Below, piece by piece: positions 1-8,021 of a DNA stretch of 64,000 bases. Numbering within the stretch: the stretch's first letter is position 1; each line of letters starts with the position of its first letter. The notes below the pieces were generated by a model that worked only from the letters and a program-made list of their open reading frames with translations, searched no databases and was not told the DNA's origin. Position numbers and translations under genes: made by a program. This DNA comes from Halorussus litoreus (lineage in GTDB: Archaea > Halobacteriota > Halobacteria > Halobacteriales > Haladaptataceae): assembly GCF_003382685.1 (NCBI RefSeq), contig NZ_KZ859503.1:96181-160180 (forward strand), in the 5' to 3' direction.

Positions 1-40
1 TGCCGTCGGCCATACCGCCGTCCGGTGCCGCCACGTCCAT
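1..40 (-). CDS. Possible 5' end of a gene running off the left edge
   Basis: Read leftward, an ATG at 40 opens a frame that stays open to the window edge (13 codons, starting MDVAAPDGGM). A CTTTTGA-like box lies about 25-30 nt upstream on that strand, near 62-72, which suits a leaderless haloarchaeal start. Too little is visible to assign a product, and the frame could be fortuitous. Confidence 0.3.
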   Translation of the reverse strand, partial: MDVAAPDGGMADG

Positions 41-200
41 GGCCCCACGAACGAACGCGGTCGTCAAAAGGCTTCCCGCTTCACGGAACGGCCCCGTGCG
101 TCACGGAACGACTTCCAGCTTCGCGGGGTTCGTTGGCGGACCACTCGCGGCGACGAGACTCGCACTTTTTTCGCGCCGTCGTCCCTCGTACCCACCGGAA

Positions 201-208
201 TTTATATC
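201..208 (+). promoter_or_regulatory. TATA box of the acyl-CoA synthetase gene
   Basis: TTTATATC sits 25-32 nt before the ATG at 233, the spacing expected for an archaeal TATA box driving a leaderless or nearly leaderless transcript. No Shine-Dalgarno site precedes the ATG. Confidence 0.6.
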
Positions 209-232
209 ATCAAAGTCGATGAACGACGGGGT

Positions 233-1891
233 ATGCACAAACCCCTGCTCGTGACCGACTTCCTCGATAGAGCGCGGGAGTACTACGGCGACGAGGAGGC
301 AGTCGTGGCGACCACCGGCGAGCGATACACCTACGACGAGCTCGGCGACCGGGCCGACCGGCTCTCGGCGGCGCTGGCCGCGCGCGGGATCCGGAAGGGC
401 GACCGGGTGGCCGTGCTCGACCCGAACACCCACTATCACCTCGAAGCCGCCTACGCCATCTTCCAGCTCGGCGCGGTCCACACCCCGCTGAACTACCGAC
501 TCACGCCCGACGACTTCGAGTACATCCTGAGCGACGCCGGCGTGGACGCGGTAATCGCCGACCACGAGTACGCCGAGAAGATCGAGGCGGTCCGCGATTC
601 GGTGCCGACAGAGGTGTTCATCTCCAACGACGCCGAGCAGACCGAGAGCGAGGCGCGACGCGCCTCGGACGCGTCGAGCGGGCAACCGCGAGACGGCGAC
701 TGGGAGGACTTCGAGGCGGTGATCGCGGAGAGCGACCCGGACTACCACCGCCCGGAGATGGCCGAGGACGAGGTGATCACCATCAACTACACGTCGGGAA
801 CCACCGGCGACCCGAAGGGCGTGATGCGAACCCACCGGACCGAGACGCTCCACGCCTACCTCATCTCCATCCATCAGGAACTCCGCGACGACGACGTCTA
901 CCTCTGGACCCTGCCGATGTTCCACGTCAACGGCTGGGGCCACCTCTACGCCGTCACGGGGATGGGTGCGACCCACGTCTGCACGCGCGGGGTGGACGCC
1001 GCCGAGATTTTCGAGACGGTCGCCGCCGAAGACGTGTCGTACCTCTGCTGTGCGCCAACGGTGCTGAACCGACTGGTCGACTACTTCGACGAGCACGGCC
1101 CCGAGACGCGAGGCGACAACGACGTGCGGGTCGCGACCGCGGGGTCGGCCCCACCGGAGGCCACCATCCGTGCGGTCGAAGAGGAGTTCGGCTGGTACCT
1201 CAAGCACGTGTACGGCGCGACCGAGACCGGACCGCTCATCACGACCTCGGACGCTCGCAGGCTCCTACCTAAGGGAGAGGAGCGATTCGCCCTCAAGAAG
1301 CGACAGGGCATCCCGTACCTCGGCACCGAGGTCGCGGTGGTCGACGAGGACGGCGAGGCGGTCCCGCGTGACGATTCGACCATCGGCGAGATCGTGGTCC
1401 GGGGCAATCAGGTGATGGAAGGCTACTGGGAGAAGCCCGACGCGACCGACGAGGCGTTCTCGGACCGACGAGAGGGCTGGTACCACACCGGCGACCTCGC
1501 GGTCGTGGACGACAAGGGCATGCTCGCCATCCAGGACCGCAAGAAGGACATCATCGTCTCGGGCGGCGAGAACATCTCCAGCATCGAACTCGAAGACACC
1601 CTCTTCGAACACGAGAAGGTGGCCGACGTGGCCGTGATCCCCGCGCCGAGCGACGAGTGGGGCGAGACGCCCAAGGCGTTCGTCGTCCCGGATTCGGGCG
1701 ATTCGGACGCTGCCGGCGTCTCCACCGAGGAACTTCGGGAGTTCGTCCGCGACAGGGTGGCCTCCTACAAGGCGGTCCGGCGCGTCGAGTTCGTCGAGGA
1801 GTTGCCGACCACCGCGACCGGGAAGATCCAGAAGTACGAACTCCGCGAGGAGGAGTGGGACGAACAGGATCGGATGGTGGGAGAGGGATAA
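233..1891 (+). CDS. Acyl-CoA synthetase (AMP-forming, long/medium-chain type)
   Basis: 552 aa, full length for the ANL superfamily. It should activate a carboxylic acid, probably a fatty or aryl acid, to an acyl-adenylate and then an acyl-CoA in the cytoplasm. The P-loop-like motif YTSGTTGDPKG is near residue 185, the adenylate-binding YGATETGP near 335, the hinge motif with HTGDL and QDRKKDIIVSGGENI near 420-450, and the catalytic C-terminal lysine in TATGKIQKYE near 530. Between about residues 138 and 160 is a low-complexity acidic linker whose DNA contains a 9-bp inverted repeat. The start follows the TATA box at 201-208. Substrate range cannot be read from the sequence. Confidence 0.9.
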   Translation: MHKPLLVTDFLDRAREYYGDEEAVVATTGERYTYDELGDRADRLSAALAARGIRKGDRVAVLDPNTHYHLEAAYAIFQLGAVHTPLNYRLTPDDFEYILSDAGVDAVIADHEYAEKIEAVRDSVPTEVFISNDAEQTESEARRASDASSGQPRDGDWEDFEAVIAESDPDYHRPEMAEDEVITINYTSGTTGDPKGVMRTHRTETLHAYLISIHQELRDDDVYLWTLPMFHVNGWGHLYAVTGMGATHVCTRGVDAAEIFETVAAEDVSYLCCAPTVLNRLVDYFDEHGPETRGDNDVRVATAGSAPPEATIRAVEEEFGWYLKHVYGATETGPLITTSDARRLLPKGEERFALKKRQGIPYLGTEVAVVDEDGEAVPRDDSTIGEIVVRGNQVMEGYWEKPDATDEAFSDRREGWYHTGDLAVVDDKGMLAIQDRKKDIIVSGGENISSIELEDTLFEHEKVADVAVIPAPSDEWGETPKAFVVPDSGDSDAAGVSTEELREFVRDRVASYKAVRRVEFVEELPTTATGKIQKYELREEEWDEQDRMVGEG

Positions 1892-1953
1892 TCCGATGGT
1901 AGCAGAGGGATAACCCGATGGTGGGAGAGGGATAATCCGATGATGGGTGAGGG
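1871..1953 (+). repeat. 22-bp tandem repeat spanning the stop codon
   Basis: About 3.8 copies of a 22-bp unit (CCGATGGTGGGAGAGGGATA plus two bases) start inside the last codons of the acyl-CoA synthetase and continue past it. The TAA stop lies in the first copy, so the following copies repeat the terminal MVGEG-stop context in the 3' flank. Copies 1 and 3 differ by a single base (the second position); copy 2 has three differences from copy 3, and the partial fourth is degenerate. Confidence 0.85.
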
Positions 1954-1977
1954 TTGATCTCGGACGCGGTCGCCCCG

Positions 1978-2418
1978 CTACGCCATCGTGACGTGCTGGC
2001 AGTTGACTCCCAGTCGAATCTCCGGTGAGCCGTCCTGCCCGTTCTCGACCCACACCTCGATACCCGTCCAGTTCTCGCCCTCGCACGGGAGCCGTCGGTG
2101 CTCGAACCCCGGCCAGTCGCGCTCGAACCGCGTCCCGTCGACGGTCACGACGACGGTCTCCGGGTCGGTCGACTGGGGGAACGTCGCGTCCTCGTGGGCC
2201 TCGTTGCTGTCCGAGAGGCGATACTCCCGCTCGAAGAGGACCGTTCCGTCGTCGTTTTCGACGGTGACGGTCACGTCGTGAGTCTCGTCGCGGTCACCGA
2301 GATACACCGTCACCGTGTGAGCAGGGCGTGACGACGACCCCGGGACGGCGCATCCAGCGACTGCGACGAGTGCCGCGCTCGAACTGGCGAGAAACGTACG
2401 ACGGTTCGGGGAGGGCAT
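1978..2418 (-). CDS. Small Tat-exported lipoprotein, function unknown
   Basis: 146 aa from the ATG at 2418; an upstream in-frame start would add 13 residues ahead of the signal and is less likely. The N-terminus PSPNRRTFLASSSAALVAVAGC is a twin-arginine signal ending in a lipobox-like cysteine, so the protein should be exported folded and lipid-anchored. The mature part is a short beta-rich domain (HTVTVYLGDRDETHDVTV...) with cysteines near the C-terminus. I recognise no enzyme motif. It is convergent with the acyl-CoA synthetase and separated from it by the tandem repeat. Confidence 0.7.
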   Translation of the reverse strand: MPSPNRRTFLASSSAALVAVAGCAVPGSSSRPAHTVTVYLGDRDETHDVTVTVENDDGTVLFEREYRLSDSNEAHEDATFPQSTDPETVVVTVDGTRFERDWPGFEHRRLPCEGENWTGIEVWVENGQDGSPEIRLGVNCQHVTMA

Positions 2419-2833
2419 CGGTTCGGTACGTGACGACGCTCCGACTGTTAAGCCCATCTATGATGCCTATATAGAAATCCCGGACGTGGCGAGACCGGTC
2501 GTGACGTCTCTCGAAAGCCCCGCTCGCTCGCGGTCGCTGTGATTTCACCGGGCAGGTCCTGGCTACTGTCGAGCAGGGTGCTCGCCGGCGGTCGACCGGC
2601 AGCGCGTCAGCCGTGACGCCGACCTCACCGTCGCGTCGCTGGCCGAACTCGCCGTGTCGCTGTAACTGCCCGGAACGGCAGTTCTCGGAGCCGGGGCAGA
2701 GCGCGTCACGGCGCGAAATTATTGGAGAAAGAATATGACCGGGCTGGAAGTCGAGTACCGGTGGATTCACCGGTAACGCTTGGCTACCCGCGGGATTCAA
2801 CGATTTTTTACAGGTTCGAAGTCGGAAGCATCC
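2419..2833. other. Gene-poor intergenic region
   Basis: About 415 bp without a convincing gene. A CTATATAG sequence at 2469-2476 and a CTTAAC-like element nearer the start may serve the leftward lipoprotein gene. The GC-rich middle (about 2480-2700) has short open frames on both strands with no recognisable product; a decayed gene cannot be excluded. Confidence 0.4.
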
Positions 2834-2846
2834 CGTATAATTATTA
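2834..2846 (+). promoter_or_regulatory. TATA-like promoter of the ABC operon
   Basis: The AT-rich tract TATAATTATTAAT lies 25-37 nt before the ATG at 2871 in otherwise GC-rich DNA, matching an archaeal TATA box for a near-leaderless transcript of the binding-protein gene. Confidence 0.6.
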
Positions 2847-2870
2847 ATGATGTTCGCGTTCCCTGATAGC

Positions 2871-4199
2871 ATGGCACGGGGAGAGCAAAACGACGTGTCG
2901 CGCAGAGACGTGGTGAAGATGGCCGGAGCGACCGGTCTCGCGGGGGTCGCCGGAGTCGCCGGGAGCGCGAGTGCACAGGAGAATCCGCCGATAGGAAACT
3001 ACCCGATTCAAGGGGACACTGCGACGTTCGGCTTCAACGTACCGCAGTCGGGGCCGTACTCCTCGGAGGGGCAAGACGAACTCCGGGCGTACGAGTTGGC
3101 GGTCCAGCACCTCAACAACGGCGGTGGTTGGGTCGACAACTGGGAGGGCCTGTCGGGCAACGGGGTGCTCGACTACCAGCTCGACTCCGTGACGGGCGAC
3201 ACCGCGACCGACGCGGACACCGCCCGCCAGTCGGCCCGTCGGATGATCCAACGGGACAACGCCATCATGGTGTCGGGCGGGTCGTCGAGCGCGGTGGCGG
3301 TCGCGGTCCAAGAGCTCTGCCAGCGCGAGAAGGTGCAGTTCATGGCGTGTCTGACCCACGCCGACGACACCACGGGTGGCGACTGCGTCCGGTACTCGTT
3401 CCGGGAGATGTTCAACACGACCATGTCGGCCCAGGCGCTCGCACCGGTGGTGACCGAGGAGTACGGCGACGACCTCAACTTCTACCAGTTGTACGCCGAC
3501 TACAACTGGGGACAGTCCCAACAGGACTCGATGAACACGTACTTCAGCGACGCCGGCTGGTCGCAGGTCGAGAGCGTCGCCACGCCGCTGGGCACGTCGG
3601 ACTTCTCGTCGTACCTCTCGCAGGTACCCCGAGACGAGACCGACGTGCTGTTTCTCAACCACTACGGGCTCGACGGGGCGAACTCGCTGTCGCAGGCCAT
3701 CGACAGGGGCCTGAACGAGGACATGGAGATCGTCGTCCCGCTGTACAACCGGCCGATGGCGCAGGCCGCCAGCGGTGCCATCGAGGGCGTGTTCGGGACC
3801 GTGGCGTGGGACGCCCAGATCGACAACGAGCCGTCGAATGCGTTCACGGAGACGTTCCAGAACGAGTACGACCGCATCCCGTCGGGGCCGGCCCAGCTGG
3901 CGTACGCACAGACGCTGCAGTACGCAGCGGCGGTCGAGCGCGCGGGGACGTTCTACCCGCCGGAGGTCATCAGGCAACTCGAGGGCCACGAGTACGACAA
4001 CATCGGCATGGGGCCGGAGACGATGCGGGCGTGCGACCACCAGGCCCAGCGGGCAGTTCCCGTCGTGCGCGGACTGCCCGAGGGCGAGCAGGAGGAGGGG
4101 TCGTTCTTCGAGATCGTCAACCTCACGCCGCGCGAGGAGATCGGCTACGGCTGCGACGAGGGTCCGGCCGCGGAGTGCGAACTCGGACCGTACGAGTAG
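2871..4199 (+). CDS. livJ: ABC transporter substrate-binding protein, branched-chain amino acid/amide type
   Basis: 442 aa from the ATG at 2871, chosen because it begins just before the Tat signal (VSRRDVVKMAGATGLAGVAG, then AQ at the cleavage region) and fits the promoter; an in-frame ATG at 2847 lies inside the TATA tract. The mature part is a periplasmic-binding-protein fold of the LivJ/amide-urea class with the two-lobe pattern FGFNVPQSGPYSSEGQDELRAYELAV and an adjacent SGGSSSAV ligand-loop segment. Two permease and two ATPase genes follow, giving a complete HAAT-family importer. The ligand (branched-chain amino acid, amide or urea) is not determined. Confidence 0.9.
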   Translation: MARGEQNDVSRRDVVKMAGATGLAGVAGVAGSASAQENPPIGNYPIQGDTATFGFNVPQSGPYSSEGQDELRAYELAVQHLNNGGGWVDNWEGLSGNGVLDYQLDSVTGDTATDADTARQSARRMIQRDNAIMVSGGSSSAVAVAVQELCQREKVQFMACLTHADDTTGGDCVRYSFREMFNTTMSAQALAPVVTEEYGDDLNFYQLYADYNWGQSQQDSMNTYFSDAGWSQVESVATPLGTSDFSSYLSQVPRDETDVLFLNHYGLDGANSLSQAIDRGLNEDMEIVVPLYNRPMAQAASGAIEGVFGTVAWDAQIDNEPSNAFTETFQNEYDRIPSGPAQLAYAQTLQYAAAVERAGTFYPPEVIRQLEGHEYDNIGMGPETMRACDHQAQRAVPVVRGLPEGEQEEGSFFEIVNLTPREEIGYGCDEGPAAECELGPYE

Positions 4200-4237
4200 G
4201 TGGGTCCCCGACGGGACCCGGTCGACGACCGAACCAA

Positions 4238-4246
4238 ACTTTATGC
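4238..4246 (+). promoter_or_regulatory. Possible internal promoter ahead of the permease genes
   Basis: ACTTTATGC lies in the 186-bp gap after the binding-protein gene and 24-32 nt before an ATG at 4270. It could restart transcription for the permease/ATPase genes, letting them be expressed apart from the abundant binding protein. Confidence 0.4.
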
Positions 4247-4269
4247 TTGCGAGAGAATACCAAACGAAC

Positions 4270-4404
4270 ATGGTGGGGAGGGGAAGTTCACATCGAGAAT
4301 CGAGAGCGTCCGGTCCGGGGACGGCTCCCCCGGACGCGACTGCACGGACTCGGAAGACGACCGCAAGCGGCTCGGAGGTGATGGCGTGCTCGCCGAGGTG
4401 CTGA
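4270..4404 (+). CDS. Possible short upstream ORF overlapping livH
   Basis: A 44-codon frame begins at the ATG placed for a leaderless start behind the TTTATG box and ends 18 nt inside livH, in another frame. Composition is arginine/serine/threonine-rich and resembles no known protein. It could be translational coupling, an untranslated leader, or chance. Confidence 0.25.
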   Translation: MVGRGSSHRESRASGPGTAPPDATARTRKTTASGSEVMACSPRC

Positions 4405-5315
4405 CCGTCTTCATCAACGGGCTCCAGCAGGGCGCGATCTACGTGCTGGTCGCCATCGGGCTGTCGATCATCCTCGGCACGCTGAAGTTCGTCAACTTCG
4501 CGCACGGCGCGCTCTACCTCGTCGGCACGTACGTCGGGCTGCTCGTCACGCTGGAGATCCAGCTGACCGACGGCAAGCTCGCCGAGTGGGGGTTCACCTC
4601 GATCGGGCTCGGCTGGGGCTTTCTGGCCGCGCTGGTAATCGTCCCGATAGTGGTGTTCGCCGTCGGACTGCTGATGGAGCGGTTCGTCGCGCGCCCGTTC
4701 TACGACCGGCCCGACACCGACCAGATACTGCTCACGTTCGGGCTCGCCATCGTCGTCCAGGAGGTGTTCAAGATCCTGTTCGGCGGCCAGAGCTACAACT
4801 TCGCGCGCCCCGGCTGGGCCAGCGGCCCGGTCGACCTGCCGATAATCGGGGCGTTCCCCGAGTGGCGGCTGTACGTCATCGGTATCACGGCCGTGCTGGT
4901 CGCGGGGGTGTACGCGCTCGTGGAGTTCACCGACTTCGGGCTGGTGGTCCGGGCCGGCACCCGCGACGCCGAGATGGTCGAACTGTTGGGCATCAAGCTC
5001 TCGCGGCCGTACCTGATGGTGTTCGGCGTCGGCGCGGCGCTCGCGGGCGTCGCGGGCGTGGTCGGCGGCCCGCTGTACGCGGTCAACCCCAACATCGGCA
5101 CGGAGATTCTGGTGCCCGCGTTCCTCGTCGTGGTCATCGGCGGCGTGGGCTCGATCACCGGCGCGGTACTTGGTGGCATCCTCCTCGGCGAGACGCTGGC
5201 GATTCTCGTGGCAGTCGCGCCCCAGTGGTCGCAGGTCGGCATCTACGTACTGGCCGCGGTCGTCCTGCTCGCGCGGCCCCAGGGCCTGCTCGGCTCCGAG
5301 GAGGTGACGCCGTGA
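4386..5315 (+). CDS. livH: ABC transporter permease, LivH family
   Basis: 309 aa from the GTG at 4386, chosen because a strong Shine-Dalgarno GGAGGTGA lies at 4374-4381 and because the protein then starts, as LivH proteins do, just before the first membrane helix (FINGLQQGAIYVLVAIGLS). A GTG at 4200 would add 62 hydrophilic residues. About eight membrane segments, with the conserved permease-ATPase contact region around GLVVRAGTRDAEMVELLGI. It pairs with LivM to form the membrane channel. Its TGA overlaps the GTG of livM in a GTGA arrangement. Confidence 0.88.
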   Translation: MLAEVLTVFINGLQQGAIYVLVAIGLSIILGTLKFVNFAHGALYLVGTYVGLLVTLEIQLTDGKLAEWGFTSIGLGWGFLAALVIVPIVVFAVGLLMERFVARPFYDRPDTDQILLTFGLAIVVQEVFKILFGGQSYNFARPGWASGPVDLPIIGAFPEWRLYVIGITAVLVAGVYALVEFTDFGLVVRAGTRDAEMVELLGIKLSRPYLMVFGVGAALAGVAGVVGGPLYAVNPNIGTEILVPAFLVVVIGGVGSITGAVLGGILLGETLAILVAVAPQWSQVGIYVLAAVVLLARPQGLLGSEEVTP

Positions 5316-6502
5316 GCGACGAACCCACCGAGACGGCCGACGCGACCGAGGAGGGCGGCGCGGTCGTCGAGCGCGAGCGAACCGAACGGGAGTTCCCGTC
5401 GTGGGAGCGCGTCCGCGAGAGCGAACTGTTCGTTATCGCAATCACGACGGTCGCTCTCGCCGTCTTCCCGTGGCTGTTCGCCCGCGCACCGGTGATCAGC
5501 GGCGTCCTGCAGGGGTATCAGGACCTCGCGACGCTCATCGTCATCTGGGGGATCTTCGCGATGGGGTTCAACCTCCTGCTGGGCTACACGGGGCTGCTGT
5601 CGTTCGGCCACGCCGCGTTCTGGGGCGGTGCGGCGTACGCGGCGGGCGTGTTCAGTACCCACGTGTCGTCGAGCCCACTCCTCATCATCCTCGCCGGGAC
5701 CGCGTTCGCGGCCCTGCTCGCGTGGGCGCTGGGGTTCGTCGCGCTCAGGCGCGGGGGCATCTACTTCGCGATCCTCACACTGGCGTTCGGCCAGATGGCC
5801 TACTACATGGCGTTGTCCCCGCTCTCGGGGATCACCGGGGGCGAGAACGGCTACACGGGAGTCGAACTCGCTCCGCTGCTCGGGAGCTTCTTCCTCCAGT
5901 ACCCGGTGCCGGGGCTCGACTGGCTGGTCGGCACGTGGACCTACGTACTCGTCGGCGTCGTGGCGGTCGTCTGCGTGGCGGCCGCGAACCGGATCCTCCA
6001 CTCGCCGTACGGGATGGTGTTCCGGGCGATCAGGGAGAACGACCAGCGCGCGGAGTTCGTGGGCCTGAACGTCTGGCGGTACAAGCTGATGGCGTTCGTC
6101 ATCTCGGGGACGCTCGCGGGCGTCGCGGGGAGCCTGTTCACCATCTACAGCGCGTACGTACCGGTCCAGTCGCTGTACTGGACGACCAGCGGGGAAGTGG
6201 TCATCATGGCGGTGCTGGGCGGCGTGGGATCGCTGTTCGGCCCCATCCTCGGCGCGGGAATCTACCTCTACGTCGAGAACGTGATCAGCGGGGTCCAGCA
6301 GTTGACCCTGCCGTTCACCGGCCCCGGCGAGTACGTCACGCTGGTCCAGGAGCCGGTCGTCCTGCTCGAAGGGTTCGGGGCGTACTGGCACCTCATCCTC
6401 GGCCTCGTGTTCGTCGCGGTCATCGTCCTGTTCCCGCGGGGCATCTGGGGGCTGTTCGAGGACGCCGCAGGTGCCGTCCGGCGGCTGGGGAGTGATCACT
6501 GA
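5312..6502 (+). CDS. livM: ABC transporter permease, LivM family
   Basis: 396 aa from the GTG at 5312, which overlaps the livH stop and follows GAGGTGA at 5301-5307. A hydrophilic N-terminal tail of about 45 residues precedes the membrane part, with the LivM landmarks GFNLLLGYTGLLSFGHAAFWGGAAY, GGENGYTG and the cytoplasmic loop RAIRENDQRAEFVGLNVWRYK that contacts the ATPase. It ends in ATGA-type overlap with the next gene, so the four transport genes are translationally coupled. Confidence 0.88.
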   Translation: MSDEPTETADATEEGGAVVERERTEREFPSWERVRESELFVIAITTVALAVFPWLFARAPVISGVLQGYQDLATLIVIWGIFAMGFNLLLGYTGLLSFGHAAFWGGAAYAAGVFSTHVSSSPLLIILAGTAFAALLAWALGFVALRRGGIYFAILTLAFGQMAYYMALSPLSGITGGENGYTGVELAPLLGSFFLQYPVPGLDWLVGTWTYVLVGVVAVVCVAAANRILHSPYGMVFRAIRENDQRAEFVGLNVWRYKLMAFVISGTLAGVAGSLFTIYSAYVPVQSLYWTTSGEVVIMAVLGGVGSLFGPILGAGIYLYVENVISGVQQLTLPFTGPGEYVTLVQEPVVLLEGFGAYWHLILGLVFVAVIVLFPRGIWGLFEDAAGAVRRLGSDH

Positions 6503-7260
6503 TGGCCCTGCTCGAAACTCACGGACTCACCAAGTCGTTCGGCGGTCTCGTTGCGGTCGACGACGTGGACCTCGAAATCGAACGCGGCGAGAGCGTCGCG
6601 GTCATCGGCCCGAACGGCGCGGGCAAGTCCACGTTCATCAACCTCGTGACGCGGATGCTGGACGCGACCGCGGGCGACATCGAGTTCAAGGGCGAGTCCA
6701 TCGCGAGCGACGACCCCCATGAGGTGGTCCAGAAGGGGGTGAGCCGGTCGTTCCAGACCGCCTCTATCTTCCCGGAACTCTCGGTCGAGGAGAACGCCCA
6801 GATCGCGGCGCTGGCGGCCGAGCACGGCTCGTTCCGGTTCAACTTCCTCCGGCACCGCGACAACTACGGCGGGGTCGAACGGCTCGCCAGCCGGACGCTC
6901 GACGCCGTGGACCTGCTGGACCAGCGCGGCGTGACGGCCGAGGACCTGCCGTACGGCGACAAGCGTCGGCTGGAACTCGGCATCGCGCTGGCGAGCGATC
7001 CCGATCTGCTGTTGATGGACGAACCCACCGCGGGGATGTCGCCCGAGGAGACCGCCGACACGGTCGACCTCGTCGAACGGGTGAAGGCCGAGATGGGGCT
7101 GACCATCCTGCTGGTCGAGCACGACATGGAGGTCGTGTTCGACGTGGCCGACCGCATCGTGGTACTTCACCGCGGGGCCGTCATCGCCGAGGGATCGCCC
7201 GAGGCGGTGCAGGGCGACCCGGACGTCCAGGAGGCGTACCTCGGAGGTGTCGAGGCGTGA
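6502..7260 (+). CDS. livG: ABC transporter ATP-binding protein, LivG family
   Basis: 252 aa. Walker A GPNGAGKS near residue 40, Walker B LLLMDEP near residue 172, H-loop in LLVEHDMEVV near 205. The signature region before Walker B (YGDKRRLELGIALA) matches the relaxed ABC signature typical of LivG proteins. The ATG at 6502 shares one base with the livM stop. It powers import together with LivF. Confidence 0.88.
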   Translation: MALLETHGLTKSFGGLVAVDDVDLEIERGESVAVIGPNGAGKSTFINLVTRMLDATAGDIEFKGESIASDDPHEVVQKGVSRSFQTASIFPELSVEENAQIAALAAEHGSFRFNFLRHRDNYGGVERLASRTLDAVDLLDQRGVTAEDLPYGDKRRLELGIALASDPDLLLMDEPTAGMSPEETADTVDLVERVKAEMGLTILLVEHDMEVVFDVADRIVVLHRGAVIAEGSPEAVQGDPDVQEAYLGGVEA

Positions 7261-8021
7261 GCGACGACGACCGCCTGCTCGAACTCGACGACGTGGACGC
7301 CTACTACGGCGAGAGTCACATCCTCCGGGACGTGTCGCTCGGCGTGGCCGGCGGCGAGGTCTGCGCGCTGCTCGGCCGGAACGGCGCGGGCAAGACCACC
7401 ACGCTCCGCGCTGTCGCGGGCGCGCGGCCGCCCGAGGTCCGGGACGGTCGCATCTCGTTCAAGGGCGAGGACGTGACCGCGATGGAGCCGGAGGACATCT
7501 CCGCGCGGGGCATCTCGCTGGTGCCCGAGGAGCGGCGGGTGTTTCCGAACCTCTCGGTCGCGGAGAACCTCCACCTCGCGGAGGTCTCGGAGAACGCCTC
7601 GAACACCGTCGGGCGGTCGCTCGGGCAGGTGCAGGTCGAGCACGTCGGCATGACGACCGAGCAGGTGTACGAGGAGTTCCCGCGGCTCCGCGAGCGCAAT
7701 AGCCAGCAGGCCGGAACCCTCTCGGGCGGCGAACAACAGATGCTCGCCATCGCCCGCGCGCTCAAGCAGAACACCGACCTGCTCCTGCTCGACGAGCCGT
7801 ACGAGGGGTTGGCTCCCCAGATCATCGCTGACGTGGAGGACGCCATCCGGCGCATCAGCGAGTCGGGCACCACCATCCTGCTGGTCGAGCAGAACGCGGT
7901 CGCCGCGATGGACATCGCCGACCGGTGTTACGTCGTCGACCAAGGGAGCATCGTCTTCGAAGGAACCGCAACGGAGCTACGTGAAGATGACGAGACCAGA
8001 GAGCGATACCTCGGCGTCTGA
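7257..8021 (+). CDS. livF: ABC transporter ATP-binding protein, LivF family
   Basis: 254 aa from GTG at 7257, overlapping the livG stop by 4 nt and preceded by GGAGGTG at 7243-7249. Walker A GRNGAGKTT near residue 40, signature LSGGEQQM near 158, Walker B LLLLDEPYEGLAP near 178, H-loop region TILLVEQN near 205, all as in LivF. A short insertion after residue 110 is the main departure from bacterial LivF. The 3' end overlaps the next gene by about 40 nt. Confidence 0.88.
   Translation: MSDDDRLLELDDVDAYYGESHILRDVSLGVAGGEVCALLGRNGAGKTTTLRAVAGARPPEVRDGRISFKGEDVTAMEPEDISARGISLVPEERRVFPNLSVAENLHLAEVSENASNTVGRSLGQVQVEHVGMTTEQVYEEFPRLRERNSQQAGTLSGGEQQMLAIARALKQNTDLLLLDEPYEGLAPQIIADVEDAIRRISESGTTILLVEQNAVAAMDIADRCYVVDQGSIVFEGTATELREDDETRERYLGV

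Noticed and set aside
2458-2872. Leftward ORF of 192 codons over the gap before livJ
   Set aside because: It would cover the promoter of the ABC operon and the lipoprotein signal peptide, has no recognisable features, and mixed composition.
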